From positions 5,457,245 through 5,521,244 of the forward strand of contig NC_049989.1 in the NCBI RefSeq assembly GCF_000003815.2: DNA of 64,000 nt. The letters run 5' to 3'. A program made the position numbers and the translations under genes. The notes below the pieces were generated by a model. That model saw only the letters and a list, made by a program, of their open reading frames with translations. It ran no database searches and was not told the DNA's origin. Position 1 is the stretch's first letter; every line of letters begins with the position of its first letter. Below, piece after piece: positions 1-12,400 of the stretch. The stretch comes from Branchiostoma floridae. Its lineage: Eukaryota > Chordata > Leptocardii > Amphioxiformes > Branchiostomatidae.

Positions 1-285
1 TCGTCACTTTTCGTCTTCTCCTTTTGTCGTAGTCCTTCTTCACCAGTTTTCCTGTGAAAAAAGAACGGATTTCGTCAACACCGTTACCGTGCTATTCATG
101 GAATTGAAATGGTTCAAATTTCAAACAACAATGTCATCTTTAGATGGAATGGGACTGTCCGTCTTTTTCAAATTGTTGGGAAATGCTGCTATTGAGCTCG
201 AGACTCATATGGACCAACATTCTGCTAATTCAAGTTATGTTCAAAATACAATATCCAAGGAAAACACGAGCTTCTTATAAAAAGC

Positions 286-3200
286 TTAAGCTTCAAATAA
301 CCTTATATGTTTCAGAGCTTCCTTAGTTCTCTGTCTCATCTCCTCCGTGACTGGATACTGCCACAGAACCGCCAGACTCAACACAAGGCACAACATCGGC
401 ACCATGGTCACGTTCCAGCGGATAGCCCTGCCTACTGACTCTGGCTGGTCACAGCCGCCGCTCTCGTAGCCGCCGATTCTGTGTCAGCAATAATTCATAC
501 ATTATAAGTTAATGATGATGATAAGTTAAGCAGGTGATGCTTCGAATTGGTTCAAAGAAAAGAGTGTAGCCGGGAGACAAGTTGATGAGTAGGAGTTAGC
601 AAATAATCATCTCATGTCAAGACATTATTTAAAGTTATGCCCTGCTATCCATCCAATACCTTCGCTGTCTTTACCTTTTTTTATTGAATTGTAACTGTCT
701 CTGTTGATATAAGTAGTGTAACTTACCTTTTTTCTGTTTATATAAGTGATAAGTAATATAGTACCACTAGTAGAGGGAGACATCACTTTGTTAAGTTAAA
801 GGAATCGCTTGTCAGTAGAATATACGCATTTGTATTCTACTCACTCCAGGGCAACTGAATTGGCGCCAAATGCAATGGCCCCCGTTATCCGCTGGGCGGT
901 GCTGATGACACCGTGCAGCACAGTGTCATAACTTCTGCCCGTCTGAAGCTTCAGGAGGTCTGACACATCAGATAGCATCATCCTGTAAAACAACGCAGAA
1001 ATAAATCTTAGAGAGGCAGATAGAGACACACAGACAGTGTTTCTGACACCTATTCTAGGGATTGTGCACCATCAAGAGATATAAACGATATGAAATCGAT
1101 CTAACAAACAAAATTTGCACTACTGTGGTTCGATAGTTGGCAACACTGGATCGGTTAGAAAGAAAACAGTGGAAATCGTACAAAGATGCTGCAAGAATAA
1201 CATATCTGGGTTATATGCACCATGTTCTGCAACAGTCCTGACCGCTTATATTTCCTTATGAAGGCATTTTGTGAGAGGGTGTCATGCATATTAAAAATCA
1301 AATCTTGTATGACCTTAAGTTACGTAAAAGTCTATAACCTACCATGGCACAGTGAACAGCAGAGAATATGCCATTCCAAATACCGCGAGCAGTAGTAGAG
1401 CAGAAACAAGATTTCCGGGCACGAACAGAAGTCCTAACACAATGGGTATCAAGATCTGGCAGGAAGAAACATAGACTGTGGTGTTCACGGAGAAAATAAT
1501 ATAAGAAAAAATTTTATCTTTTCTAATGTTGTTGAATTCAAATGGCGTTTGCATACAATTCTTTGGTTTCTTAAGTTGTTTCTGTAGTTGCATTCATCAT
1601 CAGTTTTCGTAAATTCTTCGTCGCGATGCACATACGTTTTCTACAACAAAATGTAAAAATAATTCATACATCGCATCTTACCAGGATGTTGCCGACTGAT
1701 ACAGGAGTCTTGCCAAACTTGGACATCAGCGCCGTTACAACAGGAATGCCTATCACACAGGAGCCCTGGAAATGCAAACATGCAAACATTTTGCAGTGAT
1801 TGTTTTGGAATTGCGTATGATTTTGTGTCCTGAGGCTGTTTAAAAAAGTTGCAGGATAGTATAAAAGATAGCGAGTATATGATCGTAAACATCACAGAAA
1901 ATAAAGTTTAGTTGGTAACTTCACAAATACAATATTTGAAATGCATGTGAATGCAGACTGGATCTGTTAGTGAAATAAAAAGTTTATATTTACCACAAGA
2001 ACTAGCAGACAGTTCTGCACCTGACTTGCAAGTCCCAGGGAAAACTGCACATAGAGCGCCAGACTCTGTTGAATAGTCTGGATAAGATAATGTCATTGGT
2101 TTTTCAAGTATCAAAAATGGCTATGAAATACTGTTCTTCTAGCGCCTTTAAGTTTTACCATAGAATGGAAAAGAATGTACCTGATATAAACCATTGATTG
2201 AAATACGTAAGTTGCGTGAAGGCATGTCAGTGAAAGAAAGAGTTGTAAATCAAGCTATTCGTCCGATTTTCGAATTCCTCACGTTGTCAGTTAATTAGGT
2301 TTTCATTCAAGAATTTTCTATGAAAAAAATAATGATTAAATGATGACAACTTCATAATATACGTATTTCCTCTGAAAGGGAAGAAGACGAAACTTTGGAC
2401 AAACTTACGTGACTGATCGTGAAGAAGCACAAGGACAGAAGAAATGCACAGACGGAGGGTCTATGTGTCATCACTCGCATCAGACTGCTTCTCAACGGCT
2501 CATCTGTCTTCTCCTGCTGGAATGCTGTGCTCGAAAAAAGGAAGGTAACGTGGCTGTACCTTAGACTAAAGACGAAGCATGGCGCTTTATAGTGAGCTAG
2601 AAGTGCGGCTTTGCTACAGCCCGTGTGTTTAGCCAAGCACACCGGGTAAACCCTACTCTTCTCGATAAGTGTGTTGGGTTCTTTTACGCGCAGAAGTTTG
2701 ACGCTGAAGCTCATGCATAGAGCTCACTCATACACGGGACTGCCAGAATCTAACCCAAGCCTGAGCTCGTTTTCACAAAGAAACTGAGAAACTGAAAAAC
2801 ATCATCTTGTGAATTAAAGGAACCTTAAGGTTACCAGAGGAACAGATAACAAATGATTTTAAAATTTATATAGCACTGTAGTGACTATTCCTGGCCATTG
2901 GCAACTCAACTGACTATACAGAACACGTAAATGTAAATGCTGTATTACTATTACAAACTCGATCTTGTAACTACCTGTCCGTTGTTTGACTGTTGTTAGT
3001 GTTATCGTGGCGAAGATCAGAGCCAGGAGACACATGATTCCCGCCGCCACCAGGTACCCGACTTCCTGATACAGGGGAACCAGAAATATATATGAAAACC
3101 TTATATTATTATTAACTTATAGCATGCAACAGCACTGACTTAAAAAATGGAATACTATGCATTAATGAAAAGCATCATTGGATTCAAACCAATTTCTTGA

Positions 3201-4488
3201 TGTAGTTATTGATAGACATCAAACATTGTAATGATTATAATGTGGTAAGACTGAACGTTGAATCCAAGACTGTATCGTGTATGGCCATGAACATGTTTAT
3301 AAGACCCATAGAAAGGTCCCCCGCACATTGCTCTACAGTGTTAGATGATCTTAGATCGCAATGTCTTTTTACTCTTTTAGCACATATGAAATGAACAGAC
3401 GCAAGGAAATTCCTACATGCACCTGTGAGAACAAACAAACGCACCTGTCTACCTGTCTGTAGAGGGGTGACGCCTGTGGCGTTACTGACCGTGCTGCAAG
3501 TTGACACTGCCGTTGCTATGGATACAGGTACCGGACAGGGACCCGCCGAACACCGAAGGCTACGACGACCTGGCCCTCAATGCCGACACCAACAACCATG
3601 CCGATAAGTCCACTTGCTGATCCTTTACAGTCGAGAAATGATAGTTTCATTACTCAAAACCATTTGTTCAGGAGAAGCCCCGTTACGCGCGTTCGTGACT
3701 TATCGGTAGAACACGACACGCCCCAAACGTGGCTTCGCAAGTCAGCTTTTGAATTTCTTGCCTATGTATAACAATTATGACGAATCCAAAAACCAGAACG
3801 TTTAAAATTTAAAGAGAATGAAACATTCTTTTTAGTCTTCAATTAGCAATTGCTTTTGATTCTTTTCCAGATTACTTACTTACTAAATGCAAATGGCCGA
3901 TTCCCTGTCGCTGCTGTAGTCGCTGATGTGCATCACAAGAGTTCTGTGGGCCAGAGTGACGCCCTGGTCGGGAAGAAAGCTGTTACTGCAACGTTTAGTA
4001 GAATGTGGAAAAGGGTTGGACAAGGGCAGATTTGATCAGAAGGGTCGACATGTAGCCTCTTACCATGCTCCACAGGAAGTGTAGGAGTGTTCATTGGCAA
4101 CCTTGGCCGGCTACACCCCTTTGTCATCTTTTGATGCTATCTTTAATATGCAACCGAAGGAACTGCTTGGAGATTACAATGTTGTAGTTATTTCTACGGA
4201 ATGTATTTTCTTGGTATAGATACATACCGAGTTCAGAACACTCTCCGTTATATAGAGAACCACGAAATACGCGATTTTGCCAGCTGGTGCCACGTCTGGG
4301 ACATACCACTCCAGCATGTAGAAGGGGACCGCGGCCAGAGAACAACCGAGAATCCTGGATAAAGACAGTCAAGCTTTTCATCACCTTCATTTAGTTGGGA
4401 TCCATGAATACATTTGCACATAGATACAGCATGCCGTTTTTTTGCAAAGCACTATGGGTAAGGGGGCGAAGTCCCCCCTCTCTCACTC

Positions 4489-4568
<80 letters not shown>

Positions 4569-5122
4569 ACTCACTCACCCACCAACTCACAGGCTCTCTC
4601 TCTCTCTCTGTCTCACAGGCTTTGTCTCACAGGCTCTCTCTTACAGGCTCTCCCTTTCTCTCTCAGCACGGTTTTCTTCCTGACAAGTTGTCTTTAAGGG
4701 GAATGGTTTCGATGAAGAATACATACACGTGTTTGTAGTAGAGTATACTACTTACCATGGTTTGAGTTGTCCCCATCTTGTATCAGCTCTTGTGATAAGA
4801 TATGTAAGTACAGGATAGGCCAAGATTTCTGCCACTCTACCGAGGACGCCGACCAAGAGAAGGTGAAGCGGTGGAACCTCATGAGACAAAAAAAAGACCA
4901 TTTTTGTACAAGCATATAGTAGCAACACGACGACATCGTTTACTTCCAACCAATTGCAACGTATTTATGTTGTAGAAGGTACTTTACCTGGGCGACTGTT
5001 ACTAAGAAGTAGCTCAGGTAGAAGTTCAACACGTGTAGAGTAGTCATGTACGACAGGGCACCCATACCGTAGCACACTTTCTCCAACGTGGACGGGCGCT
5101 CCGTTGGGCCTGTGGTCGCCAT
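286..5122 (-). CDS. MFSD2: MFSD2-like major facilitator transporter, 12 exons
   Basis: Coding exons (read downwards): 5122-4988, 4877-4756, 4354-4228, 3963-3884, 3612-3570, 3065-2975, 2524-2409, 2065-1994, 1765-1682, 1455-1343, 982-845, 478-286. They sum to 1314 bases (437 residues), phases agree, and introns are GT-AG. Vertebrate MFSD2A imports lysophosphatidylcholine with sodium across the plasma membrane. Family matches are seen along the whole length: VAQ then a TM2 GR block, an IS..SxRxSA loop, a G.GIEGQ helix, a VKQR segment, VQN..L, SKFGK, PWMMLSDVSD, and a last exon with GGYESGGCDQPE before the final helix and a YPVTEE tail. It is about 100 residues shorter than the human protein, mostly in the N-terminus and the glycosylated loop after exon 5. 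Exon 5 is the least certain: its donor (CAG/gtcgtc) is chosen because it alone keeps phase. Sodium-site residues of TM2 are not conserved. Family call is firm; substrate is not. Confidence 0.85.
2595..2755. repeat. Dispersed repeat fragment (copy also near 32225-32360)
   Basis: The stretch around CCTACTCTTCTCGATAAGTG and a following GGTTCTTTTACG is closely matched at 32265-32305, in the same orientation. It lies in the intron between exons 6 and 7 of the MFSD2-like gene. It looks like part of an old SINE-type or other dispersed repeat; no coding potential. Confidence 0.5.
4493..4655. repeat. (CT)n microsatellite with degenerate CACAGGCTCTCT repeats
   Basis: About 36 uninterrupted CT units run from 4493 to 4564, followed by imperfect copies of CACAGGCTCTCT to about 4655. 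It sits in the intron between exons 2 and 3 of the minus-strand transporter gene. Apparent serine-leucine reading frames across it are artefacts of the dinucleotide repeat. Confidence 0.95.
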
Positions 5123-6029
5123 CACTATACAAAATTGCGAAAAACACATTAAACTTAAAGTTCTTATCGTGCATTAAATAACGATCACCAAGCAATAGGG
5201 AGGATAAGTTAGTGAGACAACCGCACACCACTGCAGTTCGGTCGATCACATCTGCGCTGATTCTTCATGATTCGATTGAATCATTTATCATTGAGAAAAG
5301 TTTGAGTGGTAGATTTTACAATGATACATTATTTGTTGTGATCATACATATAGACACTAACACCAGGTCTGACTATGTGAGTGGATGTTAACAGTGCTCT
5401 AAATGAGGTGTTCAATGTGGATATAGAATGAGACCGACTATGATGACAGCAAGTACGTATACAGTAGAGCCATCCTTCACCTTGTCAGACAGCTGACGCC
5501 TGAAGTTTGGTGTGCAAATAAAGGTTATGTGACACATCAGCTGGTGCACTTGAATGCGTTGCTGATGTGTTATGCCCAATGGTGGTTATCGTGATCGGCA
5601 TACAGATAGAGATCGGGTAAAGAAAACAGACAGCTTGGATAGAAACATGACCTAATGATCCAGTCACACATCGATATCTAACATACCTAACCTATCAGTA
5701 AGACTCTTGTAAGCCCAATCCGTATTTTTGACAACCAACACAGTTTAAGCATGTGACCTCATTTTAAGGTCAACTACATGCAAGTCTACGCAGTTCACAA
5801 ATTTCACTGTACCGAAATTGTCTACCCAATCTTTTTCGACAGAACTCTGAATTATTGTGCAGGTTTGAATGTATATGTCTTTAATTAGTTTTGCTCAACA
5901 CAAACAAAAATGTTGCGAATATTCTAGTGTAGCCGTCATTTGAAATATCTTTAAGTTAATGTTTGAATGTTCGACCTCAGTCGGAATCGTAATAAAACCA
6001 GCACCTGTGGCCTTTTCACCTGGTATCCA

Positions 6030-6185
6030 GTATACTGTGGATTGGCTAGGTTCCCTTCGGGAGAATCTTCTGCGGTACTCTCTCGCATCAGGTTGGAGTT
6101 TTACACGATACTAAGGAGTTCGCCATAGCTGACCGTGTAAAACTCCTACCGTGTGCGAAAGATTACCCCGGCGGCACAAAGATTC
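6030..6185. repeat. Foldback dispersed repeat, copy 1 (copy 2 at 44205-44420)
   Basis: The interior carries GGAGTTTTACACG near 6101 and its reverse complement CGTGTAAAACTCC near 6136, so it can fold on itself. The same arrangement, with GATTACCCC and a TACCTTCGGGA-type block, recurs at 44205-44420. This fits a small non-autonomous DNA element family. Ends and target duplication were not resolved. Confidence 0.6.
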
Positions 6186-6234
6186 TCGTGCCCCGTAGAC
6201 AGACTGTATACAAGGTTAGTGGCCTTTTTGCCGA

Positions 6235-7600
6235 AATCTGCCTTTTTGCCAAAATCTGCAGTACTGACTGTATAGAATCAACCTCTTTCCACCCGGAATC
6301 CTATCCACCGTCTTTCCTCACCATCTTGATGTTGTAAGGAATACTCACCCTTAATGAGATGTTCCAAAACTCCCGAGTAGCGGTATCAAGTTATACGAAA
6401 ATCTGCTGGGAAAGGTTATTGACAATTGTTCCTTGTCAAGGCTGAGATGCTTTGTCAATATGCTAATGTCCTGGGAAGCTTTCGACGGATAAGGGCGTAC
6501 TTTTATGTTCACATCGGTCAACTGTTAACTTAAATGTAGCTGGCCTATGAAATGCTTAATTATTTCAACATTTTGGTTCGAAGTTGTAAATGTTTGATCA
6601 GCTCAATGAAGCCAACACCTCGTATATCCTATCGTGTGATCAGAAGTCAGTGACCTTTTTGTTGCAAAAAAAGTGCGACACTGTATATGATCCCCTGGAG
6701 GCATGTGGCAATTACGAACGAAAATGACGCCCAATGCATTTACACATCGCCTTGATTGTTAGAAAATTCGATTCCTAAAAAACACTCACCCTTCAGAAGA
6801 TGATCTAAAACTCCTTAGCAGCGCTTAGGTTGTTCCTTAAGGGCTAAGATGCCAGGACTGAGATGCTCAGCAATATATGCCTTGAAGCTTTCAAGATTCG
6901 TCAGACCGGTTCACTATCAGGAGTCAGGGATCCATTCAAAACAATTCATCGTCACCTGCCTGAGGAAATCGTTAGGAATTTATTGGAAGAATCTCTGACA
7001 AGAATTCGCTCTGTAATGACTGCATATAGTTTGTGTTTTGAAAGCTCCAATTGCGATTTATCAATTTAAATAATTGAATAGAGCTTGGCCGATTTTCTGA
7101 TAAGATTTTGTTTAAATAGTTCTATAAAGTCCTACCTATGGACTTAGAGTTCAGAGACCTCATACCTCAACGAAGTAATGTAAATTTACTTTTTGCCACA
7201 GAAAGTAAAATCCATGCATGACATCCTCTGCAAGCTGCATATTTAGTAAGAGAGGGCGAAAAAAACATGATGGGTAAAAAAACGACGTACATGTTTTTTT
7301 TTTCAAAATAGACACCACAAACATTGTAATATATAACAAGAATCTAAACAACAAAACACGGTATTACAGCATATGCCTTGAAGCGTTCAAGATTTGCCAG
7401 ACCGGTTCACTATTAGGAATCAGGGTTGCTTCAAAACTTGTGTCGTCTGTGGGAATCGCTTTGATAAAGAATTTGCCCTGTATTTAGAAAGGATCCAATT
7501 GCGATTTAGAAATTGAAGTCATTGAATACTGCTCGACCGATTTGGTAACAAGATTCTTTTTTGAAAAATAGCAGCATAAAGCCCTCATACATTCATTAAG
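6235..7600. repeat. Degenerate tandem array of about 450-bp units
   Basis: Three diverged units are seen. Landmarks recur in order: a CTTTTTG block followed by ACTGTAT (6240s and 6650s), CACTCACCCTT (6345 and 6785), AAAACTCC (6366 and 6808), and the block containing GCCTTGAAGC and CAGACCGGTTCACTAT (6880s and 7372-7412), followed by a shared CCAATTGCGATTTA (7046 and 7496). Spacing of the last pair is about 490 bp. No coding signal. Confidence 0.65.
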
Positions 7601-7652
7601 TACTGTAAATTCAGTGAAACTGCCATTAATACTAGGTAGATCAAAGTACGCA

Positions 7653-7788
7653 GTTCGCGATTTTCAACGTTGGCTAGGTTCTCTTGTGCCGGGAAAGGGA
7701 GTTTGCCTAGCCTAGAGCCTAGAGGAAGGGAGTTAGCCGTGAAAGCGAGTTTGGCCCCGTCCCGGGACAGAAAATCGTTGAAAATCGC
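7653..7788. repeat. Small foldback (MITE-like) element
   Basis: Left end carries GCGATTTTCAACG (near 7657) and the right end carries its reverse complement CGTTGAAAATCGC (near 7773), about 135 bp overall, with a GC-rich interior unlike the flanks. No convincing target duplication was found, so the mobile-element reading is tentative. Confidence 0.5.
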
Positions 7789-9446
7789 AAACCCCTCCCC
7801 CCAAATGAAAACCAGCCACTTTCGTAGAATGCAACGGAGGCTACCCATGCCATGGAGCTATTAAAGTTCAGCTAACCCCGCCTATGTCAGATCTCATACT
7901 GCATGTGTACTCGCGCCTCCTTTGAGTTTATAATAGAAGTGCAAACATTACGTCGGTTGTAAAGAATTTTACTGGTTTATAGCAACTGTACTCCTCGCGT
8001 GTGTCAGCAATGCTCTCATTGAATACAACGTAGACTCTCAGGAATTTGACAGAAAGGTAATACTGTTAATAAATAACCAACATCGTGCAACCTGTAACAA
8101 TGAAGAAAATCAGGCCACTCGTGGCCTCATTGGTCTGACGCAATTTGCGGTTTTCTTTCGTGAAGTAAGGGCTTTGTTGCGTCATTTTCCCCGTCCCGTC
8201 CCCGTTACAATTTTCTACCTTCTGCTCAACCGTTAACCAGGACTGTTGAGTATAGGAACTCCTTTTCACCAAGAGTCGCGCACAGAATACTGCAACCCAA
8301 TGTGTGAAAGCAATATCAGATACATGTGATATTAAACTTTTCATAATTTATATAGAGTTGTGATATCAGTGTTAGCCAGTATTCATCTATGCGCATGATG
8401 TAATGAGAACAACCAATTTATATGTCAGGGTAGAGACTTAAGTCTTTCTTCTTGTACTATACAATGTGGATAGATGATTATTATTTTTAAGAACTATCCA
8501 ATGCAGCGCCACATTTTGTTAGAATAACTGTGGGATAAGATTTTGTGATGTAGTGAATGGTTTCTGAACTTTCGAGTATTTGTAAGGCACTTTCTAGGTG
8601 CTGGGACAGCCTTACCAAAAATCAAACTACAACTTGTACAAGAGAAGGCTTTCATACAAGCAAGTTTTAAGCGGATGAGTAGTTCTTGTTTATCATTTCT
8701 TGATATTTGTTATACATGTAATAGATTCAAACTAGTATCATTTAATCGTAAGGATGTGTGATGTGGCTCACCCAAATACCGTTAACATAACCTGTGACAC
8801 GGTTCGGGATTTGAAACTTGGATTCTTTCCGATTATGCACGGCCGTCAACCGCAACTTACACCAGGAAAGGGTTTGGCTACTTCAGTCTTCAGCATCCTT
8901 TAAGTAAACTTGACTTTGACTCAGCTATAAAGCCTTACGCGGCATAAACCGGTATGCACCGGTATAGACCAGTAGACGCCCGCGTATAGCTTACGCAAGC
9001 AGGTGGAAAAGCGTGATAGCGAGCTGTGACCGGCCGACACGTTATCAAGGTAGTGGGAAATAGTGATTGAACTCGAGTGAACCGGGTCGGGAACCGAGAG
9101 GTGAATGAACTTTTGTCAATATTTTACAACTATTTCTTATTTATATTGATCATATTGACAGGGCACGTGGCAGACACGAACAGGTACATCCAGGTGTGCT
9201 GTTAGGTCACGCATGGTGCACGTGATTGCATCACTGCTGAGGAGTCCCTGAGCGACTGTTTCCTATTAATAGTCCGGACTACGTCAGAGGTTACCACCAA
9301 ATAAGGACGTGTCCCGCGGGGATTGCCACTTACCCAGAAACAGCGCCGGAAATCGAAAAGTCTGGTGACGTTCGCGAAGTCATTCTCGCCTCGGTAGTGG
9401 ACCAAGGTTTCTTAAGACAAGAAGGCAGTCTTCAAGATATTTAGAG

Positions 9447-12400
9447 ATGAATATGATGATTCCTGCTGACGCCTCTCGAGCGACAGGCGGTCGCTGTGTG
9501 AAGGCTCTGCGGTGGATCGGCTGTCTGATAGCACTGGTCGGCATCATGATATCGGTGGCTGTGGTGATCATGACGGGCATGCAGAGCGAGGAGGGGATAC
9601 GGTTTCCGGGAGAGGGACTGCTTCTGCTGTTCGTCGGAGTGGCACTTGTTTTACTGAGTCTGTGTTATACTTCATACTCTCCCCACGGCACAGAGAGAAG
9701 GCGGCAGAACTCTGTATTGAATACGAACATTGACCAACCACCCTCGTACTGGGAAGTCTGCGACTTAAGGTAGGCATACAGTGTGCTGTGTGTGTATCAT
9801 ATGTCCTGTCTGTCTGTGGAGTTACTATATAAAGATACCAGTTTGTGTGGCTGGGTCAGAACGGGTCATTTCAGTTGACTACACGACAATCTAGAAATGT
9901 CCTCTAATAAAACAGTTTCGTTATAACCTGACATACCCAAACTGTTAGGCTAGAGTTTTTAACGTTACTTAATTAAGCAGGTTAAAAACTGGGCTCTCAT
10001 CGGTTCTTGCGTTAAAGCATTCTGCCTAATACTAGGACTTTTACCAGAATGACAAGGCATATGAAAGGTACCATAAAAGTTGACAATGAAGCCGGAATAT
10101 GAGCGGAAATTTTGGTTTCGTCTAGTATGTAACGTTACATGGATGTCGGACGTTGACCACTGTGTTTTCCCCAGCTTAAAACTTCCGCCTGACGTCGTTT
10201 GTACCTGAGTCACTGTCTGTGGTCTACCATGCATGAAAGAATAACAACGTTGCGGTATTTCTTCCTGGTAGTACACGCTTTAAATGTTCAATGTAATTAC
10301 GTTACTGGGCAAGAATATTGTCATGTCGTGGTACGAAATGTACACTTTAACCATGTATATGTGAACCTCTGTCAGACCTTTAGTGTGCGTACGTAGGTGT
10401 ATTCCGATGTACACCTGTCGGAACATGCACTATTTGCAAAAGGGCGGTGTTGTTTTTACCCTCTGTTAGCTTTCGTAACAATGTACGCGGCATTCAGTGG
10501 CAGATGCATCGTCATTACATCACTGTGAATCTTATAAAGGACGTTGACCTACTTAAAAATCGGTTACTTCATTTTCCTGTTCTCAAAACCTTGAATTGTC
10601 TTGAACAACAAATGTTACGTATTGTATTTAGGCCAGGCAAGTTTTCTCAGACTTAAACCTTTTTCGTTGTGCCTACGTGAGTTTGTACCTGTCCGCGATG
10701 TCGCTAGATTAGATCTCGGCCCAGTGAATACTAGTGTGTGACGTCAATGTTTTGTTAGAAGTGCCCGAAGCGCTCACGACAAAAACACATACAGACCGCA
10801 ACTGCCATATTTACCCGTGGTTGCGTGATATGCCAGGGCCTCTAACCAGCAGGTTGTTTGTTTGGCGACAGTTGGTATTGGTTTTCTTCGCCTGACCGAG
10901 GAGTTTTTAAAAGAACTGAGCCCCAAAGTCAGACCCGTCTTACCTGAGTCCCATTCACGTCCTTCCAAGCGTTAACACCAGTTATAAGTGGTGCAGTCAA
11001 CTTAGCACTTAGTTATATTTTAACACCCGTTGGGCTGCTCTATTGTAGAGCAGAATGTCACTTGAGACAAGTGACATTCTTTCTTCACTTATGCCACCCT
11101 TCCCTACTTGTGTTGCTGACAGACGGTCTTTCTTGCGAATTGGTGCAAGGCTCTTTGTATACACTGAGAATGGCAAAACTATAGGCAGTAAAATTTTCTA
11201 AGAATTTTTGCTTTGTCATGAAAAGGCAAGGACTTTGTTCACGCCTGTTATGGACCATGAATTGTTTACGGATAGATGATCTGGGAGACAGACAGGTGTG
11301 CAAACTATAAGTATGCCTGAGGCCACATGTTGTTTATAAACGGTGTCGATAAGACCTTGATTCCATATGATTTTTGTCAAGTCAATTGTGTCAAGCAAAG
11401 GTCTTCTTTTCCATGGTCAGCTTCCCTCGTTAATTTGACAATTGAACATATACTTAACGTTAATTCGCAAGATTCTGATAGCCCTTTGCCATACGCACGC
11501 CTTCTGTGCTTATGATGATTTATCCAATTATTGATCGGTTTATTGTTAATATCAATATCTGTGATGATGGTGTTATTCCCCTACCGATCGCGACGTTCTA
11601 TCGTGTACGAAATGCCACCATTTAATATCGATGTGAATGCCACACTTAAAACCGTGTAGTGGCACCACACCTCAAATCGTGCAATGGCACGTTTATACCC
11701 AAAATTCTTCCATTATCTGGATGACGTGAATGTCCATTTTCCAGGTACCGTCTTGTGATATATATTACACCAAGGCAAAACCTGCCATCTAAAGTGAGAG
11801 AGCCACACATGCATCTCATGGTCACATACTCCATCCCGCACTAGTCTCTGCCAGACTGTCTCTGCTAGGAGGAATAATTTGCCAGCAGAAGGTTTGGGCG
11901 GACGCCATAGGGGAATATGCTAACCTTAGCGTGGACTGACTCCCCTGGACAATTTTCCAATTCGAATTCCACGATCCCCGTACCCCCATAGGAAGGCCTC
12001 GTGGAAGCTACCCATAACCCTAGTTCACCTTTATTCGGGGTGTAACCTATTTGCGATGTATTAAAAAAGCAGACAGTATGTAGAGATATCAAGTCAGCGG
12101 TGGACGGTGGTTTCAGACTGCAATATTTTAAAAGTATTTTAAGCCACCACCCGTCGACTTGATATTCCCAAATACGCTGTTTTCATTAGATACAACGGAT
12201 ATAGGTGAACTAGTGTTACGCGTGCTAGATTAATCCGCACGTTGTAGCATGGCTTCCCGCGATTTGATAAACGAGCAGCCATGACAGCCAAGGCCAACTG
12301 CTCACCTCGCCTGTCGTGCAACGTGTATAACCGCACGTCAGCACCTAAGGAGGTGCCAAGTTCAACTGCTGTATAGCAGTGAAACTACGTTTTAGCGATC

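Larger units (their letters stand above)
5123..9446. other. Intergenic region between the divergent transporter and PY-motif genes
   Basis: About 4.3 kb without a supported exon. It should contain the promoter of the minus-strand transporter gene (just above 5122) and of the plus-strand gene starting at 9447. It holds a palindromic dispersed repeat (6030-6185), a degenerate tandem array (6235-7600) and a foldback element (7653-7788). Short open frames here lack splice support or homology I can recognise. Confidence 0.7.

Noticed and set aside
3531-3623. Plus-strand acidic reading with EGYDDLALNADTNN ending at a stop
   Set aside because: It is antisense to MFSD2-like exon 5, whose minus-strand reading matches the family (GVGIEGQ). 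No plus-strand gene continues from it.
4395-4738. Serine/leucine-rich open frames of about 100 codons
   Set aside because: They are translations of the CT microsatellite in an intron of the opposite-strand gene.
11052-11080. MicroRNA precursor
   Set aside because: The stem is only 13 bp with a 3-base loop, too short for a precursor.
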